64,000 bases of DNA, taken from the NCBI GenBank assembly GCA_030159075.1, contig BROG01000152.1:248001-312000 (forward strand), in the 5' to 3' direction. The position numbers and the translations under genes are program-made. This DNA is from Atrina japonica (taxonomy: Eukaryota; Mollusca; Bivalvia; Pterioida; Pinnidae). The first letter of the stretch is position 1; every line of letters starts with the position of its first letter. Below, piece after piece: positions 35,130 through 46,675 of the stretch. Under the pieces are notes generated by a model. That model was not told the origin of the DNA. It searched no databases and worked only from the letters and a program-made list of their open reading frames with translations.

Positions 35130-35700
35130 AATAAGGTGTGACAGATTTGTTTCAAGACCTTTTTCTCTTTATCAATTATTCAAAGGACTATGTAAACATT
35201 CATACTACCACGTCTGACAATAACTCTATATTGACCTTTTTATTCATAGTGTCACCAAATATATACAAAAATTAATTTTCATTTTATTCTGCGTCATAAC
35301 CATTCAAATTTATGCAGAATTTAACACTTTACAATCTGGAGATTTATGTTTGACAAATACAAATTTAAATTATTGGCCTATAGGTGTTGCTTTATGAGAA
35401 ATTTGATTAGTTCCAATATGTCATAATTATTATATATTATTAGTACATCCTTGATTGCAAATAGTGACAGATTTATGAGACTCTGACAAATACCATAATT
35501 AACTATTGTTTTTCATCTGCCAATAATTTGTCACAAACTAATAGCTAGGGTCGAAATTGGTGGTTGTTCAGTAGTCTATGGCTACTTAATATTCCCCATC
35601 GCTACTAGATCTTAACCCTAGCTAGTCTGAACTATCTAGCATCTATATAGAGGTTCATGTGCAGAAGTAAAAAAAAATATAAAAAGTTAATTTCTTAATT
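35130..35700. other. Intronic stretch, CTAG-rich toward its end
   Basis: No gene recognised; see the finding on 35545-35790 for the CTAG clustering. Confidence 0.4.
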
Positions 35701-35938
35701 TAGAAAACTGGGCTAGTGACATTGACGGAGGACCAGAGCTAGTGACATTGACCTAGCGATAGTGATATTGACCCAGGGCTAAAAAAGAAACTTTGAGCTT
35801 GTGCATTTGTGCTAGCCACACTACCTATCTTGTGTTTTCACTTAACTCTACTTCTGTCAAACCTATTGTGATTTGTAATACAATTTTTTAAGTTCTGCCC
35901 AAAACATGTGACTTTGCCATGTTATACAGAGTGTGCGA

Positions 35939-36186
35939 GGGGGTCTCTGTGGCCTAGTGATTAGAGCATTGCACTTTATACCATGATGTCTCTCACTTCT
36001 GGTTAGCACAGGTTCGAGCCCCTCTGGAACCTTAGCTGAAACTTGTGAGAAAGTTTGCTAGTTTACTTCCGGAAAGGTTTGTAATCTCTTCCCTGGTACA
36101 ATTGTAATCAAGTTCTCTCCTCCAACAATAAAAACTGCCCATCACCATACAACGGAAGGACTTTTTAGTGTGGCATAAAACACTTA
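35939..36186 (+). mobile_element. tRNA-derived SINE, family B, best copy
   Basis: Head ggggtctctgtggcctagtg attagagc (A box) and aggttcgagcccctc (B box), body with cttgtgagaaagtttgctag and tail gtgtggcataaaacacttat. Reversed copies at 63795-63952 and 12832-13022; fragments at 26635 and 31905. Confidence 0.75.
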
Positions 36187-36189
36187 TTT

Positions 36190-37100
36190 AAAATGGAAAA
36201 AAATCAATCTAAATGTGCGATAAAAAATGTATAGGTATAGAGACCTTCTAGAAACATCCAAGACAAAGGGATTAAAGACTAACAAATCAGTCAAAACTGC
36301 ACCAGGTCATGTCGAAGTTAGGGGCATTAAAGTAAGTTCAGTGCAATATTCCTGTTTCCTTATCAGTACAGAGCAATATCTCAAGGATATAAGGAAATGA
36401 GGAGCGAACTTTGGGATATAATATAACAGCAATCTGAAGGCATTATCAATCAGACTGTGGACATGATTCTCTGTACATTATGTGCAGCATATCAATGTTA
36501 TACTATTACTGGTAATTTACTGACGACAGACAGATCTTAAGGTGATTATTATCCAAGTGTGAAGACTTCACTTAAATGGAAATGAACATGTATTTACTAT
36601 GCATTGCACATAAAAGTATAGATGCAAAGTTCAGAATAGTGGCCTTCCTTACCTCTTAATAACGCACAAACAAAATCGTCAAACCATGAATATTTCTAAA
36701 ATTATATACAGAGACAATTGACAGTCTTTACAAAGACATGTTTCTGTCTTTGTAACTTGGAATATCACAAAATTTACCACATTTTTCCTAAATCCTTCTT
36801 GAAAACAAAAACTGAATAACTGCACACTATGAATACTCATGTAAGTTATAAAATACTAAAATAAAGAATTTACTCCCCCTCCCCCCTTATTTTAAAATAA
36901 AAGCCAACAGCCAACAAATTCTGTCAGCTATTTACATAAAAAGTGGATCAAGTTGTCAGCTAGCTACATTTTTCGATTTTTTTTCACTGTTAGCATTGTT
37001 TTGCTATCACTAATTGAAAAGGACTAGATAAGTTAGGTATAGAGAATTTCTCCTTAAATATAATAAAATCTATCTGAAATTATCTATTTTACAACAATTA
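36190..37100. other. Intronic stretch without recognised element
   Basis: AT-rich; nothing recognised beyond short homopolymers. Confidence 0.45.
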
Positions 37101-37111
37101 ACAAACAAGTA

Positions 37112-37330
37112 TATATGATGTCTCCTGTTGGTTTGGATGTTGGCGTGAGGGAGCCCTTACAGTGAAAGGAAACCGAGAACGCAAAGAGAACCAACATGTT
37201 CGAGTTGGCAACCACCATACCATCTAAAGTACTTAATTGCCTCTCAGATCCAGGGGTCAAACTTCTTAAAAGTACACCTTCAGGTAGCTTGGCAAGATTT
37301 TAAATTTCTGATAAACTTATGTGTTGATAC
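37112..37330. repeat. Dispersed repeat related to 30425-30960
   Basis: Shares gatgtctcctgt.gg, gagggagc and gttggcaac..ca.atagcatct/ccatctaaagtac. A reversed B-box-like agatccaggggtcaaac follows, so it may be an old SINE in reverse orientation. Confidence 0.4.
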
Positions 37331-37689
37331 TTAATCACTAAATATTTGACACTTGTATATCCATACTGACCTAAAAATGTTTGGGATTATTTAAAGAATA
37401 GTAGACAAATATACAAGAAGAAAAAGACAAATATTCCAATAGGAATCCAACAGTAGTCACGGACATTACAAAATGGCTTTTTTGTTTTCGAATCAGCTAG
37501 TATTTAAACACCATCTATTTCAAGCACATCAATACATGTAATGATAAATTCCCGTTTCCTGTACCCAGTATTTTTTAGTATTTCCAGGTGATTATTGAAT
37601 TAACCAAATTTAACAATCAATAATGGAGAACAATCTTGTCTTGATAATCTTAAGTTTTGACATACTTTGGTTATGTAATACTTATTGTG

Positions 37690-38010
37690 CAAAAACCCTT
37701 AAGTGCACGAAAAATTGTGTCTCTAGGATATAAATAAACAGGAATTTTTATGTCAATTTTAAGAAAATGCCATTGGCAATACAATTGGGAATTTTAATGT
37801 GAATTTGTGTCACATTGGGAAAAATTGTGTGCACACATGGAAATCTAAATGCATATTTGAAATACATTTCTCCTTACATTATTATTTTTTTTTTTTATTA
37901 TGAACATAAGCTTAACATCAAATGAAATTTTTTCCTTATTGGAAAATATGGGAAAAAATACATGCATTTTGTATTTGAAATGGGGCTGAATTTTGCTCTG
38001 GTAGATACTA
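37690..38010. repeat. Dispersed family D, copy 1
   Basis: Contains ttgaaatggggctgaatttt, gatactatagaaaatgc and aattgggaattttaatgtga. The same pieces recur at 57380-57470 (same orientation) and, reversed, at 40540-40640. Confidence 0.55.
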
Positions 38011-38417
38011 TAGAAAATGCTTTGACAAACATGCATAAGTCTCTACCTGTAGTTTTAGCAATATTATTGTTTTATCAGATTTTAGAAGATTTTAGTTCCA
38101 ACTTTATACACAAAAAAGGCTGTACAGGCCTAATTAACCACTAAGCATTATCTTCAAAGACCATGATTCAGATCTAAAAAAAAATCAGTTTATTAACAAC
38201 TTTGACCCAAGAAAATCTACACATACATATATCATTTGAAATGTACTGATTCAATGGATTTTGAAATGCAGAAAATGTTCAGAAGTTTACATAAAATGCA
38301 CAACTGTATTGTGTACATGACAGTGATAAACAACATCTCAACAGAATGTTGTAATATATCATTCTACCTTTATAGTTTTGAAAGCACAATGCTACCCTAG
38401 AGAAGATATTTAAACAG

Positions 38418-39088
38418 CCCAAGTTAAAGTTCAAAGGCTTGAAATCTAGTATTAAACTGAAATCTAAGCCACAGTACCACTTAAAGTCCAAAGTCTTGAA
38501 TTCTAGTACAAGCTGTAAGTCCAAACCACAGCACGTTAAAGTTAAAAGCCTTGAACTCGAGTAAAACTGTTAAGTTGGAGCCAGAACACTGTTTGTTAAA
38601 TTTAAAAGCCTTGAATTCTAGTAAAACTGTTAAGTTGGAGCAAGAACACTGTTTGTTTAAAGTTTAAAGCCTTGAACTCTAGTAAAACTGTTAAGTTGGA
38701 GCAAGAACACTGTTTGTTAAATTTTAAAGCCTTGAATTCTAGTAAAACTGTTAAATTGGAGCCAAAACACTGTTTGTTTAAAGTTAAAAGCCTTGAATTC
38801 TAGTAAAACTGTTAAATTGGAGCCAGAACACTGTTTAAAGTTCAAAACCTTGAATTCTAGTGCCAGCTTAAATTCTGAGTCACAGCAAATTCAAAGTTGA
38901 AGTCTTGAGTTCTAGTTCAAGCCTTCAGTGGCAGCCTCAGCATGGTTTAAAATTCAAAGCTTTGAATTCTGATAAGTCTAGGTTGCAAAATGGTTTAAAG
39001 ATCAAAGCCATGAATTTTAGTGCAAGCCTGAAGTCCATGCCACAACAAATTAAAAGTTCAAGGCCTTGAATTCTAGTAAGTCTTGGCC
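38418..39088. repeat. About 61-bp minisatellite, roughly 11 copies
   Basis: Units of aaagccttgaattctagtaa, aactgttaagttggagc and agaacactgtttgtta. Central copies are the most alike; outer copies decay on both sides. Confidence 0.9.
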
Positions 39089-39217
39089 ACAACACGATAA
39101 AAAAAGCTTTGTTTTTTAGGATTCCTTTTTTGTTTTAGCCATAGAAAGTAATAGTGTGAATATTCTCATCAGGCAGTACACATTAGGACAGAAACAGAAT
39201 AACATATTGTATGTGTT

Positions 39218-39530
39218 AAAGGGACATTACCTGTGTTTAACAGAAAAATTGTTTTGGTTCTTTCTAGTTTTACTACTTGTACTTGATGTACAATAACAAA
39301 TAAGCTATACACAGGCATACAAATCTTATATTCCTATATATAAAATGTGAAAATGTGAAATATGTGAAAATATGTGAAAATAGGGCCAGGTCTTGTGTGG
39401 TATGCATATACAAAAAGTAAGGTTGATTTAAGCAACTGGAAGGGAATAACTGCCGAACTTGGTTTCTCAAACAATTTTCACAAATTATACAGGGATTTAA
39501 AAATTGTTTATACCTATGTATATTCATTTT
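39218..39530. mobile_element. Dispersed element, family C (copy 3)
   Basis: Best match to 24505-24750, with an extra short tandem gaaaatatgtgaaaatatgt at 39350-39380. Ends about 300 bp from exon 5. Confidence 0.6.
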
Positions 39531-39832
39531 TTGATCATATCAATCTAAGACGTAAAAGAGGAAAGAAATTTTTTTTAAAAACAAAACACAGCTTATGTAC
39601 CTTTAAAAGACAGGTGCCTCTAAGCTTATAAGCCACTTGATGGTAATCAAGCTGTACATGCTTGCGTGCATGTGCAGACACAAACACACTTCAGTTGTTT
39701 GAAGGGTAGACATGCAGAAAGACACCCAGAGAATGCTATAAAACACTTGATGCACTTATCATGCAAGGCAGTGTGAATTGACATTTACAAAAGCAGACAA
39801 GGTAATAACCACACAAGTTTTATTATACATAC

Positions 39833-40004
39833 TGATTGAGATCTTCTGTTGGGCAATAAAACGCTCCAGTCTCTTTCTGAAAATGATCTCCCCACCATAT
39901 TTGCCAACGGTTCCATTGTCCACCAAAAGGAAGTAAGAATGGTTACTGTTTAACACGGCATAATTTGTTCTGGGAGACGACACACAATGATATGGTACCA
40001 CAAC
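39833..40004 (-). CDS. TRPM: TRPM channel exon 5 (SLOG domain)
   Basis: Residues 197-253 plus one base of 254. Reads VVVPYHCVSSPRTNYAVLNS, then NHSYFLLVDNGTVGKYGGE and FRKRLERFIAQQKISI. The LNS.HS.F.LVD.GT.GKYG.E motif is a strong TRPM marker. The acceptor is ttctgcag|GTT and the donor TCA|gtatgt. The flanking 172-codon open frame on this strand is mostly intron read-through around this exon and should not be taken as a separate gene. Confidence 0.93.
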
Positions 40005-40699
40005 CTGCAGAAAATGCAAACAGAAATAGGAAATAATTAGAAATCCAAAAAATAAAATCATATAGTAGAACCTGTCCTGAGAGACAAACCTATCTGCTAC
40101 TGAAGTGTGGCTCTCAAGACGGGTAGTCTCTCTCTCTCTCTCAAAAAGAACTATTTTATTAACAGGACTATTTCTGTAGTTTCCATGGGGCCAAAATTTC
40201 GGCCCTTTTACAAATGCAAAATACATGCGATTTTTTCCCAATTTCATGAAAAAATATGGAACTAATTCATGTACCACCTGATGCCAGATTACGTTTGTAC
40301 TGGACTATTCTTTCTATTAGTGATGGAATGACGCTAGCAGATGATAACTTACAGTAACATGATTTCAGCTGAAGATTAAGTAGAGTTACGTTCCATCACC
40401 ATTGGAGATACTAGTACCACACAAACGTTATCGGTCATCCGTGGTACACAAATTAATGCCATTCCCAATTTAACGTTAAGGTCAAAACCATAATGACAAA
40501 AAATTAAAGTAAGGGTAGATGCATTTCAAAAAGAGATTCAATTACATTTATATTTCCATGTGTGCCAACAGTTTTTCCCCAATTTGACACAAATTCACAT
40601 TTAATTCCCTACTGATGTTTCCAACAGCTTTCCCAAAATTAAAAGAAAAAAGCCTGAATAAGTGATTTTCGAAAGAAAAGTTACACCGTACTCACAGAT

Positions 40700-40869
40700 A
40701 TAGTAATACCTGAAATAGCGACCACCTGTGTATAAAACAAACACCGTTTTTTTATGTTCCCAATAGTACCATTTGTGTAAAAATCAATCTCTAGATAAAG
40801 ACCACCTCCCTATAAAAACCAGTTTTCTTGTGTCCCTAAGGAGGTCATTATAATACAAGTTTCACTGTA
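40700..40869. mobile_element. TACAGT-ended MITE-like element, second copy
   Basis: Same order as 11741-11893: acctg..ttagcgaccacctg / acctgaaatagcgaccac, agtaccatttgtgta, ataaagaccacct, accagtttt.ttgtgtcc, aaggaggtc and ttcactgta. Lies 130 bp from exon 4. Confidence 0.75.
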
Positions 40870-40997
40870 GTTGTAAATATTCTAGTATTCAGTGAACTGG
40901 AATACCGGTATATGAACTGAATCAAGACTAATCAAATCGTATTTAACTATGGTCAACTCTACTGAATAATATTTTACCATAAATTAAATTAACTTAC

Positions 40998-41122
40998 ATC
41001 CCTTCCTTTCAGATCTTCTTTATTTTCCACTATTCCCCATGGAGCAATTCCTATTGATATAACTTTGTTTTTTAACTTTGTCGTGCGATCACTGATTGCA
41101 TCCCCAACATGCCGTGTGACAC
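40998..41122 (-). CDS. TRPM: TRPM channel exon 4 (SLOG domain)
   Basis: Residues 155-196. Reads [19 protein letters not shown] then [22 protein letters not shown]. The IGIAPWG.VEN..DL.GRD signature is close to invariant in TRPM1/3/6/7-type channels. The acceptor is tttgaacag|GTG and the donor GAT|gtaagt. One base from exon 3 plus 125 nt makes 42 codons, so the next exon starts in phase 0. Confidence 0.94.
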
Positions 41123-41129
41123 CTGTTCA

Positions 41130-41880
41130 AAGTATAAAAACACACAATTTTATATGATTTAAAGATCTTCATTTGCAAAACAGATACAGTTTATTTTTAC
41201 AATTTTTAATGAATATTTACTGAACAGGAATTTCAAAGTCTGACTATTTGATAAACTGCAATTTACAAATGTACATAAACTTGTTCTTCTAAACAGAGAA
41301 AATGGTTTACGTAAGTAATTCACTTTAAAAGACAAGCAAATTTTTAAAATATTTTTATGGGTTTTTTCCCCCTCAATTTCCTGTAGAATGAGAGTGAGGT
41401 GAAATGGGCATAATGAAAGGTGTTGGGGATAGAAAGAATGAGATAAGTGAATTAACTAATACAATTTTGAAATATAAATATCAGTAATTTTATAAGGTAA
41501 GAGCATCAAATTTCTGTTACCCAATTTATTTTCTTCCATCAGAGAAAAAAATTGAATTCAGAAACATTTTCCGATAAAAATCAATAGAAATATGATAAAC
41601 TGAAATGGTCTACACCTAACAAAATAACGCAGACACATTATTACCTTTGAGAGTCGCTATCAAACATTTTCTACACATATACATATTTCTTTTCAATGTC
41701 TTGTGTATCAAAGTAAAAGAAAAAAACTGTGAGCATGCGTGTGTGCGTACAATTGTGTGTGTGTCTGTGTGTTTGTGTGTGCACAAAGAACACATACAAA
41801 CTTATAATTATTACTGGTGTTCTCTCACAGGTTATTGTGTAGTTTTGCCTTCCTATGGGTAAACATAGTCAGAAAATGTC
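41130..41880. other. Intronic stretch upstream of exon 4
   Basis: AT-rich; short GT-rich run at 41740-41780. No exon recognised. Confidence 0.4.
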
Positions 41881-41891
41881 ATCTGATGAAG

Positions 41892-42003
41892 TTATAACAG
41901 AGCAAGTTATAACAGAGCAAGTTACATGTATAACAGAGCAAGTTATAACAGAGCAAGTTATAACAGAGCAAGTTATAACAGAGCAAGTTATAACAGAGCA
42001 AGT
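41892..42003. repeat. 15-bp tandem repeat, GTTATAACAGAGCAA
   Basis: Seven copies, one interrupted by catgta. As 15 is a multiple of three it reads VITEQ repeatedly in one frame on the plus strand. Nothing suggests that frame is used. Confidence 0.95.
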
Positions 42004-42261
42004 ACTGACGTCTTCCAAAAATAATCATTTTAAAAAAAAAAAGCTTGTCACCTACGGAAAATTAAGTGGCACTGATTTGATTACAGACTTGAGCTGTAAT
42101 CATAATCACAGACCTGACAAATCGTGGTTTTATAACAGTGAAAAGAAAAAGAGTTAAAAATGAATTTAATGAGGAAAGGCAGAAGCAAATAAGAGGGAGA
42201 AATAAAGACAGTTTAAAGACTTTCTACAGTCACTTTAACAATTCATCTTTTCATAGTTCAG

Positions 42262-42667
42262 ACTAGAGCTGTTATCATATATCGTCATGGTGATAAATCA
42301 AGATACTGGAAACTTGACCACAATACCATGAGAATATTCAAGCATCAGGATATGGATATCTATATTGATATCGTTGACTCCAATAGAAAAGAATGTCTTT
42401 ATATCTATTATATACTTGAGCTACCTAAACAAACACAAATCACATATATTGTTGTGAAACTCCTCAAAAATGTTTTTTTTAAAGATTTATTATGTGTCTG
42501 TCTTATTGAGGGGATGTTTATGGATGAAATAAACAACAAACAAACACTGCTTAATTGACATAGTTAGCAAGAATACTAATGAATTTAATTCTGTTGAATA
42601 TTACGATGATATCAGCAAAATTCGCCGATATTGTGATGCCAATCTCCATCATGATAACAGCTCTAGT
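42262..42667. mobile_element. 406-bp MITE with 17-bp inverted ends
   Basis: Left end actagagctgttatcat and right end atgataacagctctagt are perfect inverses, flanked by tcag on both sides (42258-42261 and 42668-42671). No transposase. Confidence 0.75.
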
Positions 42668-42986
42668 TCAGGCTTCCAAAGACAATGATGTATGTATCAG
42701 TACAATTACATACGAGGCAACATCATTTAATATCAAGTGAACATTTATGTTAGTTTCCTGCTTTTTGTTTACTTAGTTATTTAATGAGTATTTTTCACTG
42801 TCAAGTGATAATTGTTTTGGTTTTTTCTCATTATTTCTATCATCACTATTTCCAACTTTTCTATAATACGACATTTAAACATTTCAATGAATTTGGACAA
42901 GCAAGTCTGAGAATTTAACAAGTTACTTTTACTAAGTCTTGATAGGACAATTGAAAAGAAGTTATAGAGCCACATATGTGAAAGCC

Positions 42987-43585
42987 TTTTTTATTGTTAA
43001 TGCCAGCTTAATCTTTTTATTGTTAATTCAGTTTTAACTTTTTATTGTTACTGTCAGCTTTAACTTTTTTTGTTGATGTTGGCTTTAAATTTTGTTTATT
43101 AATGTCACCTTTAACTTTTTACTGTTAATATCACCTTCAACACTTTTTACTGTTACTGTCAGCTTTAACTTTTTACTGTTAATGTTGGCTTTATCTTTTT
43201 ATTGTTAATGTCGGCTTAACTTTTTTATTGTTCATTTCAGTTTTAACTTTTTACTGTTAATGTTAGCTTTAACATTTTATTATTAATGTCAGCTTTAACT
43301 TTTTTTTATCTTTTTCATTGTTAATGTCAGATTTCTTTTTATTGTAAATGTAAGCTTTAGCTTATTCATAGTCAATGTCAGCTTTAACTTTTTTATACTG
43401 TTACTGTCAGTTTTAACTTTCTCATTGTTAATATCAGCTTTAACTATTTTTACTGTTAATGCCAGCTTTAACTTATTTTATTGTTAATATCAGCTTTAAC
43501 TATTTTTACTGTTAATGCCAGCTTTAATTTTTTTTATGGTTAATGTCAGCTTTATCTTTTTTTTTACTGTAAATGTCAGCTTAGG
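42987..43585. repeat. About 30-33-bp pyrimidine-biased array
   Basis: About 18-20 diverged copies of gctttaactttttattgtta plus atgtca. T-rich on the plus strand over 600 bp. Confidence 0.9.
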
Positions 43586-43862
43586 CATTTTTGACTGATA
43601 CATTTCTATAACACACAATCACAAGTGTATATAGTTTGACATCTAAATGTATCAAGAAGGCAATTTAAAGTGTCTTTTTAAGTTAGCAAGAATACAAATA
43701 ATTAAATGGCAAAAGACAAGTCTTGTACAGAATGACAATGACTCTATTGTTCTCTAAATAGAAATCTTAATGAGCATAAAACACAAACAACTGTTAATAA
43801 ATTAGGATACAGTATTCATTAATAGGCTTAAACCTATTAATAAACTAAAATTATTCAAATGC

Positions 43863-44727
43863 TATAATTACACTAGAAATTATACATGTCTAGTTATTAC
43901 ACTAGAAATTATACATATCTAGTTATTACACTAGAAACTATACATATCTAGTTATTACACTAGAAATCATACATGTCTAGTTATTACACTAGAAGTTATA
44001 CATACATGCATCTAGTTATAACACAAGAAACTATACATATCTAGTTATTACAATAGAAATCATACATATCTAGTTATTACACTAGAAATCATACATGTCT
44101 AGTTATTACACTAGAAATTATACATATCTAGTTATTACACTAGAAACTATACATATCTAGTTATTACACTAGAAATCATACATGTCTAGTTATTACACTA
44201 GAAGTTATACATACATGTATCTAGTTATAACACAAGAAACTATACATATCTAGTTATTACACTAGAAATCATACATGTCTAGTTATTACACTAGAAGTTA
44301 TACATACATGTATCTAGTTATAACACAAGAAACTATACATATCTAGTTATTACACTAGAAATTATAACACAAGAAACTATACATATCTAGTTATTACACT
44401 AGAAATTATACATGTCTAGTTATTACACTAGAAATTATACATATCTAGTTATAACACAAGAAACTATACATATCTAGTTATTACACTAGAAATTATACAT
44501 GTCTAGTTATTACACTAGAAATCATACATATCTAGTTATAACACAAGAAACTATACATATCTAGTTATTACACTAGAAATCATACATGTCTAGTTATTAC
44601 ACTAGAAATTATTCATATCTAGTTATTACACTAGAAATCATACATGTCTAGTAAGTTATAACACAAGAAATTATACATATCCAATTATTACACTAGAATC
44701 TATCCTATTAAAACACTAGAAAATATA
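43863..44727. repeat. 29-bp AT-rich minisatellite, about 29 copies
   Basis: Units of tagttattacactagaaatt plus atacatatc, with variants catgtc, catacatgtatc and ataacacaag. Variant types recur in blocks of several units, suggesting higher-order repeats. Confidence 0.95.
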
Positions 44728-44739
44728 TAAATCCTTTTC

Positions 44740-45540
44740 ATGGGTAAATTACAAAAAAATGAAAATGGCTTATAGATGTAAATAAACCTAATCTTGATAT
44801 CTATTTAGAAATTACCGATTCAAAATATAAACCAAAATTATGTTCAGGTAAAAAATGTATTCATATTACCATAACCCCAAGTGTGTTTGTGGCAATTAAA
44901 GCATTTTTAATATTAACCTTGTTCATTTAATTTCTGTATTTTTATAGGTCATGTACATCTTTATTTCTAAGGTCAAGGACATCAAAGCATTGTTCACCTT
45001 TCTGACCTCTACTGTCACATTCCTGCATTTTAAAAGTTCCTAAACAGTACTTGTTTTTGTATAGACTTTATAATCAGGTTTATATCTCTGTACTGACTGA
45101 AAATTCACTGGTTCTTTCATCCTAACACTTTGACACTTATACATGAAAGTAAACCTTTAAATCTTACAGTTCAAAAATGAAAAAAAAAACAAGAAAGTCC
45201 TAAAGGTGAAATGGCTGAATTGAAAAGCATTGTATTTTGAAGGTCAAGGTCAAAGGTATAGGTCAAGGTCAATTAATGTCATCATGTTTTATCATAAGAC
45301 TGGTTTTCACGACGGAAGCAAGTAATACCAGTGTTGACCAAGACAGACAGCAAAAAATAAGCAGTTATTTAGTTTAAGACAGTGAAAAACTTTAAATAGT
45401 GTTTAACATGCAGTACATGACCTAGGACCCTTAACTAAAGTTATTTTACAGTGGAATATACAGAAGTTCTGATGATGTGTCCATAAAGTACTGAAGAAGA
45501 AATTGTGGCATACCGACAACACCCATTCTATGCAAATTTT
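44740..45540. other. Intronic stretch without recognised element
   Basis: AT-rich; short aaggtcaaggtc runs at 45240-45270. No exon recognised. Confidence 0.45.
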
Positions 45541-45551
45541 GGTAAAAACAA

Positions 45552-45742
45552 TGAGAACTGGCTACAGGATCAATTAGCAATATTTGACTTAATCTAAAAA
45601 AAACTGAGAACTGGCTATAGGATAAATTTAATAAAAAAAAAAAGAGAACTGGCTAAAGGATCAATCAGCAATATTTGACTTAATAAAAAACTGACAACTG
45701 GCTATAGGATCAATTAGCAATATTTGACTTAATCAAAATAAA
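45552..45742. repeat. About 50-bp tandem repeat, 4 copies
   Basis: Units of gagaactggctataggatca plus attagcaatatttgacttaa. Confidence 0.85.
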
Positions 45743-45949
45743 GAGCTGTGCTTTCTGAGCTCATGATACGCCCATCTACTTTGAGGTCTTTTCAAATACA
45801 TTTGAAATGAAATATGAGACTTTTAATACCATGTTACATGATCAGTTTTCAATATAAAATCAGTCAGCATCTTCAATCTGGCACCAGAGTGTACAAGTCG
45901 AGTTGTAATTTCATATGCTGTTAATATAGGTATTATTGCTTGAAAGTGT

Positions 45950-46085
45950 TATCCAAGGGCCATAACTCTGCACAAAATCATCCAAGGAAATAAAAGGTGC
46001 AGACAGGGATATTTTTTAAAAAAGATTACTAAGTCAAGGGGCCTTAACTCTGCACAAAATCAAGCGACTGGAACCAAATTTGAAC
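45950..46085. repeat. Duplicated CATAACTCTGCACAAAATCA segment
   Basis: Two copies of ggccataactctgcacaaaa, about 80 bp apart; typical look of a dispersed repeat. Confidence 0.5.
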
Positions 46086-46382
46086 TTGATCTGCAAATTG
46101 AGTTGAGATTGTTCATATTTTCAATAATAGCATAAAACTCTATGAGGAAGGTTAACAGGACACACAGGTACTGTACTATTCTGTTTCCCATGGATATTCT
46201 ATGATTAAAGCCATGCCTGATTACCAATTGGCAATCTGGCAGTCTGAGTGTCACTCGCTGACCAACTTTGTAATGAGCTATTCTATAGGCGATTTGTAAA
46301 CTGAAATACACATGCATTTATCAAACATTTATTCACCATCACCATAGACAATAAACACATACAGAAAGCAATCAATGAATTA

Positions 46383-46437
46383 GTCCAAATGGGACTTAGG
46401 CTAGTCCAAATGTGTCTTTGAGGGATGAAAGAGTAAA
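46383..46437 (-). mobile_element. Dispersed CATCCCTAAAGACACA-type fragment beside exon 3
   Basis: On the minus strand it reads ttcatccctcaaagacacat then ttggactagcc, the arm of the family at 31546-31722. It ends about 20 bp from the exon 3 donor. Confidence 0.55.
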
Positions 46438-46458
46438 ATTTTAAATACATTTTCTTAC

Positions 46459-46675
46459 CTGTATTTGTTCCACCTGTGATTATCCATGCACCTGTAGTTT
46501 TTGCTGCCTTCAGCAGACCTTTACGGAAGACTCTTTTCAGCTTTGGCTGGAGGTCAAAGTTTAGGATACCCCCATGTACAGTTATAAGTAGTTTTGGAAG
46601 ATCTAGCCCCCACTGTTTCTGGAGTAGTTGTAGGACATGCTCTGCCTTTGTGTCAAAACTGCTGAGTCGCACATA
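46459..46675 (-). CDS. TRPM: TRPM channel exon 3 (start of SLOG/LSDAT ligand-binding domain)
   Basis: Residues 83-154 plus one base of 155. Begins [18 protein letters not shown] and contains [11 protein letters not shown] (about 109-118), [13 protein letters not shown] and [13 protein letters not shown] (143-155). The two glycine motifs are the hallmark of the SLOG (LSDAT_euk) nucleotide-binding-like fold of TRPM channels. In TRPM2 this fold binds ADP-ribose; in the TRPM1/3/6/7 clade its ligand is unclear. The acceptor is aatttacag|TATGTG and the donor ACAG|gtaaga. The acceptor lies at the edge of a minisatellite (46672-47010) whose other units repeat the same splice-site sequence. A dispersed repeat ends about 20 bp beyond the donor. 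Confidence 0.95.

Noticed and set aside
39759..40277. Minus-strand frame of 172 codons as an independent gene
   Set aside because: Its middle is TRPM exon 5; the flanks are intron read-through past clear splice sites.
41855..42157. Plus-strand frame with VITEQ repeats
   Set aside because: Produced by a 15-bp tandem repeat whose period is a multiple of three; no other coding sign.
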